Part shown: in pieces, positions 1-8,806 of the stretch | How the letters are laid out: each line of letters begins with the position of its first letter | Numbering within the stretch: position 1 is the stretch's first letter | Origin: Paenibacillus_L residui | GTDB taxonomy: Bacteria > Bacillota > Bacilli > Paenibacillales > NBRC-103111 | Direction: 5' to 3' | DNA: 64,000 nt | Assembly: GCF_042677205.1 (NCBI RefSeq) | Contig: NZ_JBHTIU010000106.1 | Coordinates: 1-64,000, forward strand | Translations under genes and position numbers: made by a program | Notes under the pieces: generated by a model | Databases searched by the model: none | The model's input: only the letters and a program-made list of their open reading frames with translations | Told to the model about the DNA's origin: nothing

Positions 1-1128
1 CGCGGCAGGCGGCGCAGCCTGCGGCGGCGGGGGCAGCGGCGGTTCGCCAGGCGCTGCGGCAGGCTCGCTGCCGTACCACGCCAGCTGCTCGTGCACCACA
101 GGCTGGCGCTTCACCGGCTTGGAGCCGCTTGGTATCAGCACCTCCTGCCGCAGGGCCGAGCGCACCGCCTCCTCCAGCAGCTGCATCAGCTCCGCTTCCT
201 TGCTGAACCGGACCTCGAGCTTCGAAGGATGAACGTTGACATCGATCAGGCTCGGGTCCATCTTCAGATGGACAGCGGCCAGCGGATACCGGTTAATGGG
301 CAGCAACGTATGGTAGCCCTTCAAAATAGCCTGAACGAGTCCATAATTGCGAATATACCTTCCATTAATCAACGAAGAGATTCCGAGTCGGTTCGCCCGC
401 GTCCATTCCGGCAGCGAAATGAACCCGGTCAGCGTATAATCCAATGTCTCCCCGGAGACGGGAACCATTTTCTTGGCTGCCGCACTTCCATAGACGGCTG
501 CGATAACCTGCAGCAGATCTCCGTTGCCCAGCGTCCTCAACAGCGAGTTGCCGTTATGCTTAAGGGAGAAAGCTATTTCGGGGTGTGCGAGCGCCAGCCT
601 GTACATGAAATCCGACACGTGGCCTAATTCGGTCTGGATCGTTTTCATGTACTTAAGCCGGGCCGGCGTATTGTAAAACAGTTCCTTCACCAAAATATCC
701 GTGCCTCTATTGGCCGCTGCCTCCTCCTCTGTAACGACCGTTCCGCCTTCCACCACTATCCGCCGGCCGAGTCCTGATTCATTGTCGGAGGTCAGGCATT
801 CCACCTTGGCTACGGCAGCGATACTTGGCAGGGCTTCCCCTCTGAAGCCGAGCGTACGGATGTGAAATAAATCTTTGCCGCTCGAGATTTTGCTGGTCGC
901 ATGGCGGAAGAAAGCGGTCCGGCAATCCTCCGCCGCCATCCCCGACCCGTTATCCGTCACCCGGATCAACTGAATGCCGCCTTCCTCCAGACTGACGTCC
1001 ACCCGGGTGCTTCCGGCGTCTATCGAATTTTCGACCAGCTCTTTCACGACCGAGGATGGCCGTTCCACCACTTCACCTGCTGCAATCTGGTTAGCGATAT
1101 GCTCGTCCAACAGTCGGATAATTCCCAT
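1..1128 (-). CDS. mutL: DNA mismatch repair protein MutL (partial, C-terminus beyond window)
   Basis: MutL is the GHKL ATPase that couples MutS mismatch recognition to strand removal. The frame is open for all 376 visible codons. The N-terminus shows the family signature: GEVVERPSSVVKELVENS with the Mg-binding Asn, then DNGSGM, then GFRGEALPSIAAV, then the VKELFYNTPARLKY region. The transducer domain follows, and the visible part ends in a Pro/Ala-rich linker (GC-rich bases 1-60), so the C-terminal dimerisation domain lies outside. The ATG at 1128 is preceded by AGGAGG at ordinary spacing. It lies downstream of mutS and the S41 protease gene on the same strand, matching the mutS-mutL order of Firmicutes. 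Confidence 0.96.
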   Translation of the reverse strand, partial: MGIIRLLDEHIANQIAAGEVVERPSSVVKELVENSIDAGSTRVDVSLEEGGIQLIRVTDNGSGMAAEDCRTAFFRHATSKISSGKDLFHIRTLGFRGEALPSIAAVAKVECLTSDNESGLGRRIVVEGGTVVTEEEAAANRGTDILVKELFYNTPARLKYMKTIQTELGHVSDFMYRLALAHPEIAFSLKHNGNSLLRTLGNGDLLQVIAAVYGSAAAKKMVPVSGETLDYTLTGFISLPEWTRANRLGISSLINGRYIRNYGLVQAILKGYHTLLPINRYPLAAVHLKMDPSLIDVNVHPSKLEVRFSKEAELMQLLEEAVRSALRQEVLIPSGSKPVKRQPVVHEQLAWYGSEPAAAPGEPPLPPPPQAAPPAA

Positions 1129-1249
1129 CCGGACCGCCTCCTTTCCTCATTTTCCAAGCGTATCGTTTAATGCAAATTTTATAAGTGCCACATAATAGCG
1201 GCCCGATCCGGCCGATTGGGACTTCATTTCTGATCGGATAGCTTGTGCA

Positions 1250-2701
1250 TTAAGATATCGTAAGAGTCAACTGCCCGGCTTCGTCGGACCAATCGAATTT
1301 GTCGTACGATTGCTTGAAGGCATTCAGTTCAATATACGTCATGTCTTCTTTCATCTTCATTTCCGCTCCGAGCGGGAATTGAACCGCATGGCCATCTAGC
1401 GTCATTTCAACCATTTGCCGGTCGGCCTTCCATTCGATGGTGCCGCCGGCCAGAGAAGCAAGAATGCGGGAATGAACGAACGTACGGCCTTCTTCGCGAA
1501 GAACAGGCACGCTCCCGGCAAATTCCACTCCGTTAATCCGTACCGCCTGTCCCTCCGACTGGCTTACCTGCAAATTGTCTGCACCGGCCGTACGAAGTGC
1601 GGTTAACAATTGAGGAAGATCTCCCTCTGCGTGAACGTCCGGCGTAATTCCGACTCCGTTCACTTTATCCGATTTCGGAGTCAAGTACTCTTCTATCGTC
1701 AGCTTCAGGACACTGCCATCGGATAGCTCATAAGAAGCCTGTACGCTACCTTTGCCGAATGTCTTCGTACCTACAATGGTTGCCTTGCCGTGATCCCTCA
1801 ATGCTCCGGACAACAATTCCGATGCGCTGGCGCTGTTCTCGTTGACCAGAAGAACGACCGGATAGCTCACTTCAGAACCACCGTCAACCTTGATCTCAGC
1901 CTTCTTCCCGCTGCGATCCTGGGTTTGCACGATGACCCCTTCCTTCACAAAATGCTTGGCTATCTCAACCGAAGCATCCAACAGCCCTCCGGGATTATCC
2001 CGAAGATCTATGACCAAGCCGCGGATGGACTCGTTTTTCCACTGCTCCATAATCTTGGAGAACTCCGCTGCCGACTCCGTGGAAAACATGGTCAGTTCAA
2101 TATAACCGATGCCTCCTTGCAGCAGTTTGCCCGTTGCCACAGGCACCGTTACCTTTTTCACCGTCGCCTTGATTTGCAGCGTTTCCTCGCCCCGGCCAAC
2201 GGAAAGCTCCACTTCCGCATTTTCCTCTTTCGGAATAAGGGCAACCATTTCATCCAGAGTCATTTGCTCCGTCACCGGCTGGCCCGCGACAGACAGTACC
2301 CGGTCACCTGCCATCAAGCCGGCTGCCTCCCCGGGGGAACCGGGAATCACCCGTTCAATGGCGATTCCTTCAGGAATCTTCGTCACTACGATCCCCAATC
2401 CGGTATACTGTTGGTCTATTGTGTTCTGGAAAGCTTCCCATTCCTCAACCGTCATAAAACTGGTATAAGGATCATCGACTGCTTGCAGCATGCCCTTGAT
2501 AGAAGCTTCCGACAGCGTCTCAGTATCCACACCGCTCACATGAAGATTCTTCAACAGCTCATAAACTTCAAGTACACGATACTCCAGGTCATCCACATAT
2601 AGTGCTTCGTTTGCCTCTTCCGCATAAGCCGGAAGCGCAAGCGTCAATGCCATAATGACGGCGAGCATAAGCGATTTCCAGCGATAAGTCCTGTTCTTCA
2701 A
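1250..2701 (-). CDS. S41 family carboxy-terminal processing protease with PDZ and copper-amine-oxidase-like stalk domain
   Basis: This is a secreted CtpA-type serine protease. A signal peptide (basic start, hydrophobic LAVIMALTLALPAYA) is followed by the S41 N-terminal helices, a PDZ domain (about residues 95-180) and the peptidase core. The nucleophile is the Ser in NENSASASELL (about 290) and the general-base Lys is in TKTFGKGSV (about 315). The last ~100 residues look like the copper-amine-oxidase N-terminal stalk domain common in Paenibacillus secreted proteins. I chose the TTG at 2701 because GGAGGAGG sits 7 nt upstream and the signal peptide then starts correctly. The ATG at 2749 in the same frame overlaps the end of mutS and has no RBS. 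The gene sits between mutS and mutL; a functional link to repair is not implied. Confidence 0.9.
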   Translation of the reverse strand: MKNRTYRWKSLMLAVIMALTLALPAYAEEANEALYVDDLEYRVLEVYELLKNLHVSGVDTETLSEASIKGMLQAVDDPYTSFMTVEEWEAFQNTIDQQYTGLGIVVTKIPEGIAIERVIPGSPGEAAGLMAGDRVLSVAGQPVTEQMTLDEMVALIPKEENAEVELSVGRGEETLQIKATVKKVTVPVATGKLLQGGIGYIELTMFSTESAAEFSKIMEQWKNESIRGLVIDLRDNPGGLLDASVEIAKHFVKEGVIVQTQDRSGKKAEIKVDGGSEVSYPVVLLVNENSASASELLSGALRDHGKATIVGTKTFGKGSVQASYELSDGSVLKLTIEEYLTPKSDKVNGVGITPDVHAEGDLPQLLTALRTAGADNLQVSQSEGQAVRINGVEFAGSVPVLREEGRTFVHSRILASLAGGTIEWKADRQMVEMTLDGHAVQFPLGAEMKMKEDMTYIELNAFKQSYDKFDWSDEAGQLTLTIS

Positions 2702-2742
2702 TCTGATTCCTCCTCCATTGGATTGCAGCTTTCGGGTATAAA

Positions 2743-5394
2743 TTAACAATCGTTCTTGAGTTCATATAGAAAATTCATCGCCTGAAGAGGAGTCATATTG
2801 ATCAAATCGGCATTTTTCAACCGTTCCATCACCTGCTCCGCCTTGCCTGACGATTTACCGTCTGAAGCGGCGTTATACCGGGCTGCTTCTAGTTCCCGGG
2901 ATTTCGAGCCCGAGGCTCCCGGTTTTGCTTCGGATAGGGAAGCTTCCGGCGGGAAGAAGCTCAACTGGACCGCCGCTGCCGCCGCTTCCTCCTCGGCATG
3001 CTGTACGGCGGCTCTGGCCTCGAAGGCGTTAAGCAGCGTGTAGGATCTCTGGATGATCGATTCCGGGAGGCCGGCAATTTGTGCGCAATAAATTCCGTAG
3101 CTCGTGCTCGCAGCCCCGGGGATCAGCTTGCGCAGGAAGGTAACCTGCTGCCCGCTTTCTTTAACCGCCATACAGAAATTACGCAGGTGCGGCAGGCTCT
3201 CGTCCAAATGTGCCAACTCATGAAAATGAGTTGAAACAAGCGTCTTACACCCAACCTGGTCATGCAGGTATTCGATCACCGCCTGGGCTATCGCCATTCC
3301 TTCCCCCGTGGATGTCCCGCGGCCCAACTCGTCGATGATGACCAGGCTGCGATCCGTCGCTTTCTCGGTCATCACCTGAATGTCCATCATTTCGACCATA
3401 AAGGTGCTCTGCCCGCCGATCAGATCATCAGCCGCCCCGATCCTCGTAAAAATCCGGTCAACCAGCGGAATGACCGCACTCTCCGCCGGGACGAAGCTGC
3501 CGATTTGCGCCATGATCGACAGAATGGCCACCTGCCGCATATAAGTGCTTTTACCGGCCATGTTCGGACCGGTAATAAGCATGATCCGGCCTTCGTTCAT
3601 CTGCAGCTCCGTATCGTTCGCGACAAAGGCACGCTCCTCCAGCACCGCCTCGACAACCGGATGTCTCCCCGCCTTGATGGACATATCGCCGCTCTCTGCC
3701 AAGACCGGACGGCAGAACCGCCGTTCGGCGCCGACCGTTGCCAGAGACTGCAGAACGTCGATGGTGGCGATGATCCCTGCCAGCTTCTGCAGCCTGTCCA
3801 TCTGACCGGCGATTCGCCCGCGAAGCTGCTGGAACAAGTCGTATTCGATGACTACAATCTTCTCTTGGGCTTCCAGAATGAGTGCTTCCTTCTCCTTCAG
3901 CTCGGGCGTAATGAACCGCTCGGCATTCGCCAGCGTTTGCTTGCGCTCGTAGGTGCCCTCGGGGATCGAATGCAGATTGGAACGGGTTACTTCTATGTAA
4001 TATCCAAATACTTTGTTATATCCGACCTTCAGCGATTTAATTCCGGTCTTCTCCCGTTCCCTGCTCTCCAGTTCGGCAATCCATTGCTTTCCGTTGCGGT
4101 CGGCTTCGCGGAGCTGGTCGAGATATTCGTGATAGCCGTCACGGATCAGTCCCCCGTCTCTTACGGATACCGGCGGTTCGTCAACGATCGCTTCCTCGAT
4201 CCATGCGCGGATGTCCTGGCAATCGTCCATTCCTTCAACGAGCTTATGTAGTGTGGAAGAACCCGATTGGACGCATACTTCCCGCAGCGCCGGAACTTGC
4301 CTGAGCGAATGCTGCAGCGCCACCAGGTCTCTGCCGTTCGCGTTGCCGTAGGAGATCCGGCCGACCAACCGCTCCAGATCGTAGACCTCCTTCAGAGCCG
4401 AGCGGAGATCATCGCGGACGATGACCTGATTATGTAAGCATTCCACGGCTTCTAGCCTTTCCTCGATCGGCCCGCGCGTTATCAGCGGCTTCTCTATCCA
4501 TCGGCGCAGCATCCTCGCCCCCATGGAGGTCACGGTTTGGTCCAGAAGCCATAGCAGGGAGCCCTTTTTCGAACGTTCGCGAACGGTTTCGACCAATTCC
4601 AGGTTGCGTCTGGTGAAGGGGTCCATTACCATGAATTGATTCGTCTCATAACGCCGGATGGAAGTAATATGAGCGAGCGCTCTCTTCTGCGTTTCACTCA
4701 AATACGCCATGAGGACCGAAACGACCTTCTTCTCGGCTTGTCCAAGCGTGCCCCACTCTTGCTCTCCAAAGAAGGAGCCGGCTTCCGGATCCTCCGCCTC
4801 TCTGACCGTATACAGCGGAGCTTTGGCCTGGCCTTGCAAGGCTGTTCTAACCCTGTTCAGCAGCGCCTCCTCCCCGATCACCTCCGAGGGAGAATAGACG
4901 GACAGCTCGTCCAGAAGCGATTCCTCCGCCTCCACCTCTGTCACATACAGCTCCCCGGTAGATAGGTCGCAGGCCGCGAAAGCGAAGCTTCCTTCCACAG
5001 AAGCAAGACAGGCCACATAGTTGTTGGTGCCTTCCGGCAGCTGCTTGCCTTCCATGACCGTTCCCGGAGTAACGATCCTGACAATTTCCCGGCGTACAAT
5101 TCCCTTGGCCTCCTGCGGATTCTCCACTTGCTCGCAGATCGCCACTTTATAACCCTTATCTATTAATCTGGAAATATAGTTATCGGCCGAATGATAGGGA
5201 ACGCCGCACATCGGAATCCGCTCTTCCGCCCCGCCCTCCCGACCGGTCAACGTCAGCTCTAGCTCCCGTGAAGCAATGATCGCATCCTCGAAAAACATCT
5301 CATAGAAGTCGCCAAGCCGGAAAAATAGCAAAGCGTCCTTCGCCTCGGCTTTGACGGACAAATATTGCTGTATCATCGGTGTATACTTAGTCAT
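2743..5394 (-). CDS. mutS: DNA mismatch repair protein MutS
   Basis: MutS recognises base mismatches and small loops. The 883-residue product has the mismatch-reading Phe-x-Glu in GDFYEMF (residues 28-34), the connector and lever domains, and the ABC-type ATPase domain with Walker A TGPNMAGKSTYMRQ, Walker B DELGRGTST and the switch STHFHELAHL. A low-complexity Ala/Ser-rich linker precedes the C-terminal dimerisation helices ending in FLYELKNDC. The start at 5394 (MTKYTP) is the usual MutS start and has a G-rich upstream tract; the open frame continues upstream to 5583 without MutS-like sequence. The S41 protease gene and mutL follow on the same strand. Confidence 0.97.
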   Translation of the reverse strand: MTKYTPMIQQYLSVKAEAKDALLFFRLGDFYEMFFEDAIIASRELELTLTGREGGAEERIPMCGVPYHSADNYISRLIDKGYKVAICEQVENPQEAKGIVRREIVRIVTPGTVMEGKQLPEGTNNYVACLASVEGSFAFAACDLSTGELYVTEVEAEESLLDELSVYSPSEVIGEEALLNRVRTALQGQAKAPLYTVREAEDPEAGSFFGEQEWGTLGQAEKKVVSVLMAYLSETQKRALAHITSIRRYETNQFMVMDPFTRRNLELVETVRERSKKGSLLWLLDQTVTSMGARMLRRWIEKPLITRGPIEERLEAVECLHNQVIVRDDLRSALKEVYDLERLVGRISYGNANGRDLVALQHSLRQVPALREVCVQSGSSTLHKLVEGMDDCQDIRAWIEEAIVDEPPVSVRDGGLIRDGYHEYLDQLREADRNGKQWIAELESREREKTGIKSLKVGYNKVFGYYIEVTRSNLHSIPEGTYERKQTLANAERFITPELKEKEALILEAQEKIVVIEYDLFQQLRGRIAGQMDRLQKLAGIIATIDVLQSLATVGAERRFCRPVLAESGDMSIKAGRHPVVEAVLEERAFVANDTELQMNEGRIMLITGPNMAGKSTYMRQVAILSIMAQIGSFVPAESAVIPLVDRIFTRIGAADDLIGGQSTFMVEMMDIQVMTEKATDRSLVIIDELGRGTSTGEGMAIAQAVIEYLHDQVGCKTLVSTHFHELAHLDESLPHLRNFCMAVKESGQQVTFLRKLIPGAASTSYGIYCAQIAGLPESIIQRSYTLLNAFEARAAVQHAEEEAAAAAVQLSFFPPEASLSEAKPGASGSKSRELEAARYNAASDGKSSGKAEQVMERLKNADLINMTPLQAMNFLYELKNDC

Positions 5395-5723
5395 TTCAAA
5401 CCCCCATAACAGAAACAGCGTATAAATTTCATTATAACATGAATGGTTGGAGGCCCGCCTGATTTTTTGACAACTCATTTCCATTTCTTTAGAGGTCCGC
5501 CAGGACAAGCTTGGATTGAACCAGGTATACATCCAGCCGGCCGTTAGCGCCATGTCGGTGATTTGCAGCGAGTTTTCGAACAACGTGACCGTGAAAAAAG
5601 AAACTGTTTAATAGAGCCAGCAAACGTCGCTTAGGGCATCCGTTCAGAGAGCGACGGCACCTTCATTAATATAATGTAGGTGGGAGAATCGACGAGTTCC
5701 ATCAGGGGCAGTGGAGTCAAAAA

Positions 5724-5904
5724 CCTGCGAAAGTACATCTTTTGGAATGTTTGTCGAGCTGTCGCGGGGAAAGCCTGCAAAGATACATCTTTTTGGCTTG
5801 TTGAAGCGGCGGTTTGGTTATTTCGAACGAGAATTCCTGTATTTTCTCGCAGGCTTTTCTTCCCGAAATCTAGATTCGCTACATAATTGATGTACTTTCG
5901 CAGG
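5724..5904. repeat. Four-copy intergenic repeat, two direct and two inverted units, 50-51 bp period
   Basis: CCTGCGAAAGTACATC at 5724-5739 recurs as an exact 16-bp inverted copy at 5889-5904. A degenerate direct copy (CCTGCAAAGATACATC) begins at 5774, 50 nt after the first. A degenerate inverted copy ends at 5853, 51 nt from the outer one. The four units therefore form two tandem pairs facing each other, able to fold into a long imperfect stem. The same period occurs near 36.3 kb and 61.2 kb. Confidence 0.75.
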
Positions 5905-6074
5905 AATTTATGTTCGCTGAGGAATGAAGTGCCGATAATCACTGACGTTGCTGATTATTCGGGATATAGTCATGCATATTTTCGCGAACCTTCTCCACAA
6001 CTGTACCGGTGATGTCCCAAAAGACAAGCAACAGCATTTGCACGTCTTTGGCTGATTTCAAGTTAAATATTACA

Positions 6075-6107
6075 AAAGACCTGCCGTTTTGTTTTTGCAG
6101 GCCTTTT
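6075..6107. terminator. Probable bidirectional intrinsic terminator
   Basis: AAAGACCTGC pairs with GCAGGCCTTT (one A/C mismatch) around a T-rich loop. T-rich tracts flank it on both strands. It lies 160 nt downstream of the amidoligase stop. The AGACCTGC core also occurs in the 36.3-kb repeats. Confidence 0.55.
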
Positions 6108-6266
6108 CTTCATCACCTTTTTTGAAGCTCGCAAAAAATTATGCCAAAACGCACGTTCGAAAAGCTTGTGCATCCTTTGGCAGAAATGCGTAAATGTGAA
6201 GCCTGTTGGTCCAGACCGCTCCTGGCCGATGGCGCAACTCGGGCTAGGGATATTTGCCCAAACTGA

Positions 6267-7721
6267 TCAGAGCCTCTCCAAAGTTTTCCGGCCTGCCGGA
6301 AGGTTCAATTCCGAAGCGGCGGGGAGTTTCCAAGCACTGCGAAAATCACCCGCCGGCAGAACCTTCCAGCCAAATACGATTTGCTTCAATGCGTCCAGCT
6401 CTTTCCTGTAGGTGGAATAAGCGGGCAATCGTTCGAGCTCTCCCCATAGTTCGCGGACCACCGGGCGCAAATACGTTTTGTTGCCTTCGTAAAATGCCTG
6501 CTGCACCTCGAACCGTGTCAGCGGCTCCTGCTTTAGCTCGCCATAGTGATCCATGATGCAGCGGGTCAGGCACAATACCCCTGCGCTCAGACGGGGGGAA
6601 CCGAGCCAACTCGCCAACGAGCGGTATTCGAATCCGCCATGGGCTTTGCGGCGAATATCTCCCAGATAGCCATAGCGGGGCCGGCGATATCGATCACGCT
6701 CTTCCTCCGTCAGCAGCATCGGGAGGGCCAAATAATTATCGAGCATCCGGACCAACCGGGAATGAAGCCAGATTCCGCTAATATGAATATGGCCGCCGAG
6801 CGGAATCCCGCGCACGGGCATGCCTCCCGCTACCCAGGCAAGATCGCGGTCCGTAATCAACCGGGTCGCCTGCAGAAGACTTCTCCGCAGATGGCGGACC
6901 AATTGCCTCGGATCGGAGGCGGGTTCCGGACGCAGCTCCACCAGCGGCATGAACGTTCGCTGTCCGCGCACAATCACGTTATCGCAGCCGACTGCCCCTT
7001 CCTTGTCCATAAAACGGGAGGCGGGAGTAATTTTCCCTTCCCGATTCTGCAGCACGAATTCCGGGTCCGCCCCGAGCATTGCTGCAGGTGCCCCTCCCGC
7101 CTGCTTCCTGACATCCGCGGCAAATTGACGGATCTCCTCGACAAGCCTTCGGACCCAGCCGCCCATCAGCTTCGGATTGGGCTCCACATCAACAATGACG
7201 GTCCGGCTGTCCGCCGTTACCGCCGTTCGTACCAGTGCAAAGTCCAGGCCCAAAGCATAAACCGCTTTTAAAGAATCCTTAACCGCTCTGCGCACAGGGT
7301 GGCTCCAGTTCTCCTCCCCCAGCTCACGGAAAGCCGGACGGATGGCGGAGGCCGAACGAGCCAGCAGAGGTTGAGCGGCCTTCTTCTCGTAGACGGTCAA
7401 CACTTCCAGATGAAAGACGGGGATCATATACTCATGTGTATACATAGGAAAGCCGCTTCGTTCCGCCCTCGTTTGAAGTATTCCCGGCTTTAATCCGTGA
7501 AGCTTCAGTATCTCTTCCCTCTCCGGCCGGTTACCGGCCCGCAGCACAGGTTTCAGCCGATTGAGCGTCAGCACTCCTTCCGGCTCCTCCACCTTCGTCC
7601 CCCACCGAATGACCGCTTCTACCGGAAAGTCTTCCGGCAGCCTATCTCCGTGCGGCAGGTCCAACTGCTTCAGAAGAGGCTCCAGTTCTCTCTCCCGGCC
7701 ATGCAGCACAAAAATCCCCAT
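6267..7721 (-). CDS. Putative COOH-NH2 ligase-type amidoligase with degenerate ATP-grasp-like N-terminus
   Basis: The C-terminal half (about residues 225-430) matches the phiEco32-like COOH-NH2 ligase type 2 family: GADPEFVL at its start, then GCDN, VELRPEPASDP and the metal/ATP-site stretch GGHIHISG, ending in EYRSLASW. These glutamine-synthetase-fold enzymes are predicted to join a carboxylate to an amine on peptides or small molecules. The N-terminal half keeps ATP-grasp flavour (ALGLDFALVRT, IVDVEPNPKL), as in Firmicute fusions of this family. The ATG at 7721 has AAGGAGGGG upstream; an in-frame ATG at 7772 has no such site. It lies between cotE and mutS, which suggests a spore-related role, but the substrate is unknown. 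Confidence 0.82.
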   Translation of the reverse strand: MGIFVLHGRERELEPLLKQLDLPHGDRLPEDFPVEAVIRWGTKVEEPEGVLTLNRLKPVLRAGNRPEREEILKLHGLKPGILQTRAERSGFPMYTHEYMIPVFHLEVLTVYEKKAAQPLLARSASAIRPAFRELGEENWSHPVRRAVKDSLKAVYALGLDFALVRTAVTADSRTVIVDVEPNPKLMGGWVRRLVEEIRQFAADVRKQAGGAPAAMLGADPEFVLQNREGKITPASRFMDKEGAVGCDNVIVRGQRTFMPLVELRPEPASDPRQLVRHLRRSLLQATRLITDRDLAWVAGGMPVRGIPLGGHIHISGIWLHSRLVRMLDNYLALPMLLTEEERDRYRRPRYGYLGDIRRKAHGGFEYRSLASWLGSPRLSAGVLCLTRCIMDHYGELKQEPLTRFEVQQAFYEGNKTYLRPVVRELWGELERLPAYSTYRKELDALKQIVFGWKVLPAGDFRSAWKLPAASELNLPAGRKTLERL

Positions 7722-7827
7722 AACCGCCCCTCCTTGCCGGCACCAACCCTGATGCCGAAAAAAAGCCTCCATTGATGCATACTCGGAGATGTTGTCGAAT
7801 CCTTCTTTAGAGGTAGCTTTTTATGCC

Positions 7828-7842
7828 AATAAGAGTCTTATT
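7828..7842. promoter_or_regulatory. 15-bp perfect palindrome upstream of the amidoligase gene
   Basis: AATAAGAGTCTTATT is a perfect 7-1-7 palindrome about 105 nt upstream of the amidoligase start. A related imperfect copy (AATAAGACCCTTAT) begins near 7868. It may be an operator for the amidoligase or part of the cotE 3' region; no factor can be named. Confidence 0.35.
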
Positions 7843-7885
7843 TTACGAATTATTTATGCTGTAAAAAAATAAGACCCTTATGTGG

Positions 7886-7908
7886 TAAAAAAGAGGGCTC
7901 CCGCCCTC
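7886..7908 (-). terminator. Intrinsic terminator of cotE
   Basis: On the minus strand GAGGGC-GGGA-GCCCTC is followed directly by six T. It begins 37 nt after the cotE stop. Confidence 0.85.
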
Positions 7909-7945
7909 AGCATAATAAAGCCTGTTACATATAATGGTTAATAAG

Positions 7946-8515
7946 TCAGGTGTAGTCCTCGTCGATCAGTTCAGGATCCAGATCTTCATATTCGCCGAGA
8001 TCCTCGCCATCAAAGTCATAGGATTTATCATGGAAATCCGGGCATCCGTTCGGATTCACAAGGACGCATACTTTCGTTTCCGCCACCATTTCGATCATAA
8101 ACTCCCGCTCTACCCTAATAATGACACAGCTACCGTCTGCCGATACGCTCGCCTCGACGCAGTTCGGTTCCTGTGTCGCAGTAGCAGATACTTCTGCCGT
8201 GGAAGCCCTATGTTTTTTGTCAATGTAAGATAACGGGATGACATCGACATACGAAACCGTTTCTTTGGCTACGTCCGTCTTCGTATTCCGATCATACGAA
8301 TACCAGATGTTAATATCATAAGTACCTATTACTTCTACTCCGTCGCTCGCTTTGGCCGCTTCGTACTGATGATTGATAATCCACGCGCCTAGGATGCTGG
8401 TTGGAGCATGAGACGGAGTTACGGTATGGCTCACCTGACTGAATTTACGTCCTTTGCCGCAAACTGCTTTTGTTATGATCTCTCTAAACTGCAGATCTTT
8501 ATCTGTAATCGACAT
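7946..8515 (-). CDS. cotE: Outer spore coat morphogenetic protein CotE
   Basis: CotE directs assembly of the outer spore coat. The 189-residue product shows the family core: FREIITKAVCGKGRKFSQ, SILGAWIINHQYEA, GTYDINIWYSYDRNTKT, YVDVIPLSY, QEPNCVEASV and EREFMIEMVAETKVCV, ending in the typical acidic tail. It is close to the B. subtilis protein in length (181). The ATG at 8515 follows GGAGGAGG at good spacing; the upstream in-frame ATG at 8533 lies within that site. cotE next to mutS-mutL is conserved in Bacillus, here with an amidoligase gene between. Expression is expected in the mother cell during sporulation (established for the family). Confidence 0.95.
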   Translation of the reverse strand: MSITDKDLQFREIITKAVCGKGRKFSQVSHTVTPSHAPTSILGAWIINHQYEAAKASDGVEVIGTYDINIWYSYDRNTKTDVAKETVSYVDVIPLSYIDKKHRASTAEVSATATQEPNCVEASVSADGSCVIIRVEREFMIEMVAETKVCVLVNPNGCPDFHDKSYDFDGEDLGEYEDLDPELIDEDYT

Positions 8516-8806
8516 CGTTTCAACCTCCTCCATACAATCATTCTTTTAAATTGTATGCAGGACATTCGTCTAGGGTGACAAAAATTTTTGAGAATCCGAG
8601 AAACCACGCCAAACTTGTTCATTCCTGATTTTTCTAGGATTTTTGGCGGCTGCCCTTGCCTTGTCGGACAACCCTCGGCTTTCTTCCTTCTTTTTGTCTT
8701 CTATTCTTAAACCGGATGTCGACGGAGGGAAGGAATCCCCCCTGCAGCGTGGGAGTCCCCTCCGGGCCGCCGGTTCCCGACGAAGTCCGCCTGCTGAAGC
8801 AAATCT

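Larger units (their letters stand above)
5395..6266. other. 872-nt intergenic region with inverted repeats and a terminator
   Basis: No gene could be supported between mutS and the amidoligase. Open frames here (for example 5631-5942 minus) run through the repeat block at 5724-5904 and have no recognisable protein content. The mutS promoter should lie at its left end. A bidirectional hairpin lies at 6075-6107. Confidence 0.6.

Noticed and set aside
5631..5942. 103-codon minus-strand open frame between mutS and the amidoligase
   Set aside because: It runs through the four-copy repeat block, has no good RBS and no recognisable protein pattern.
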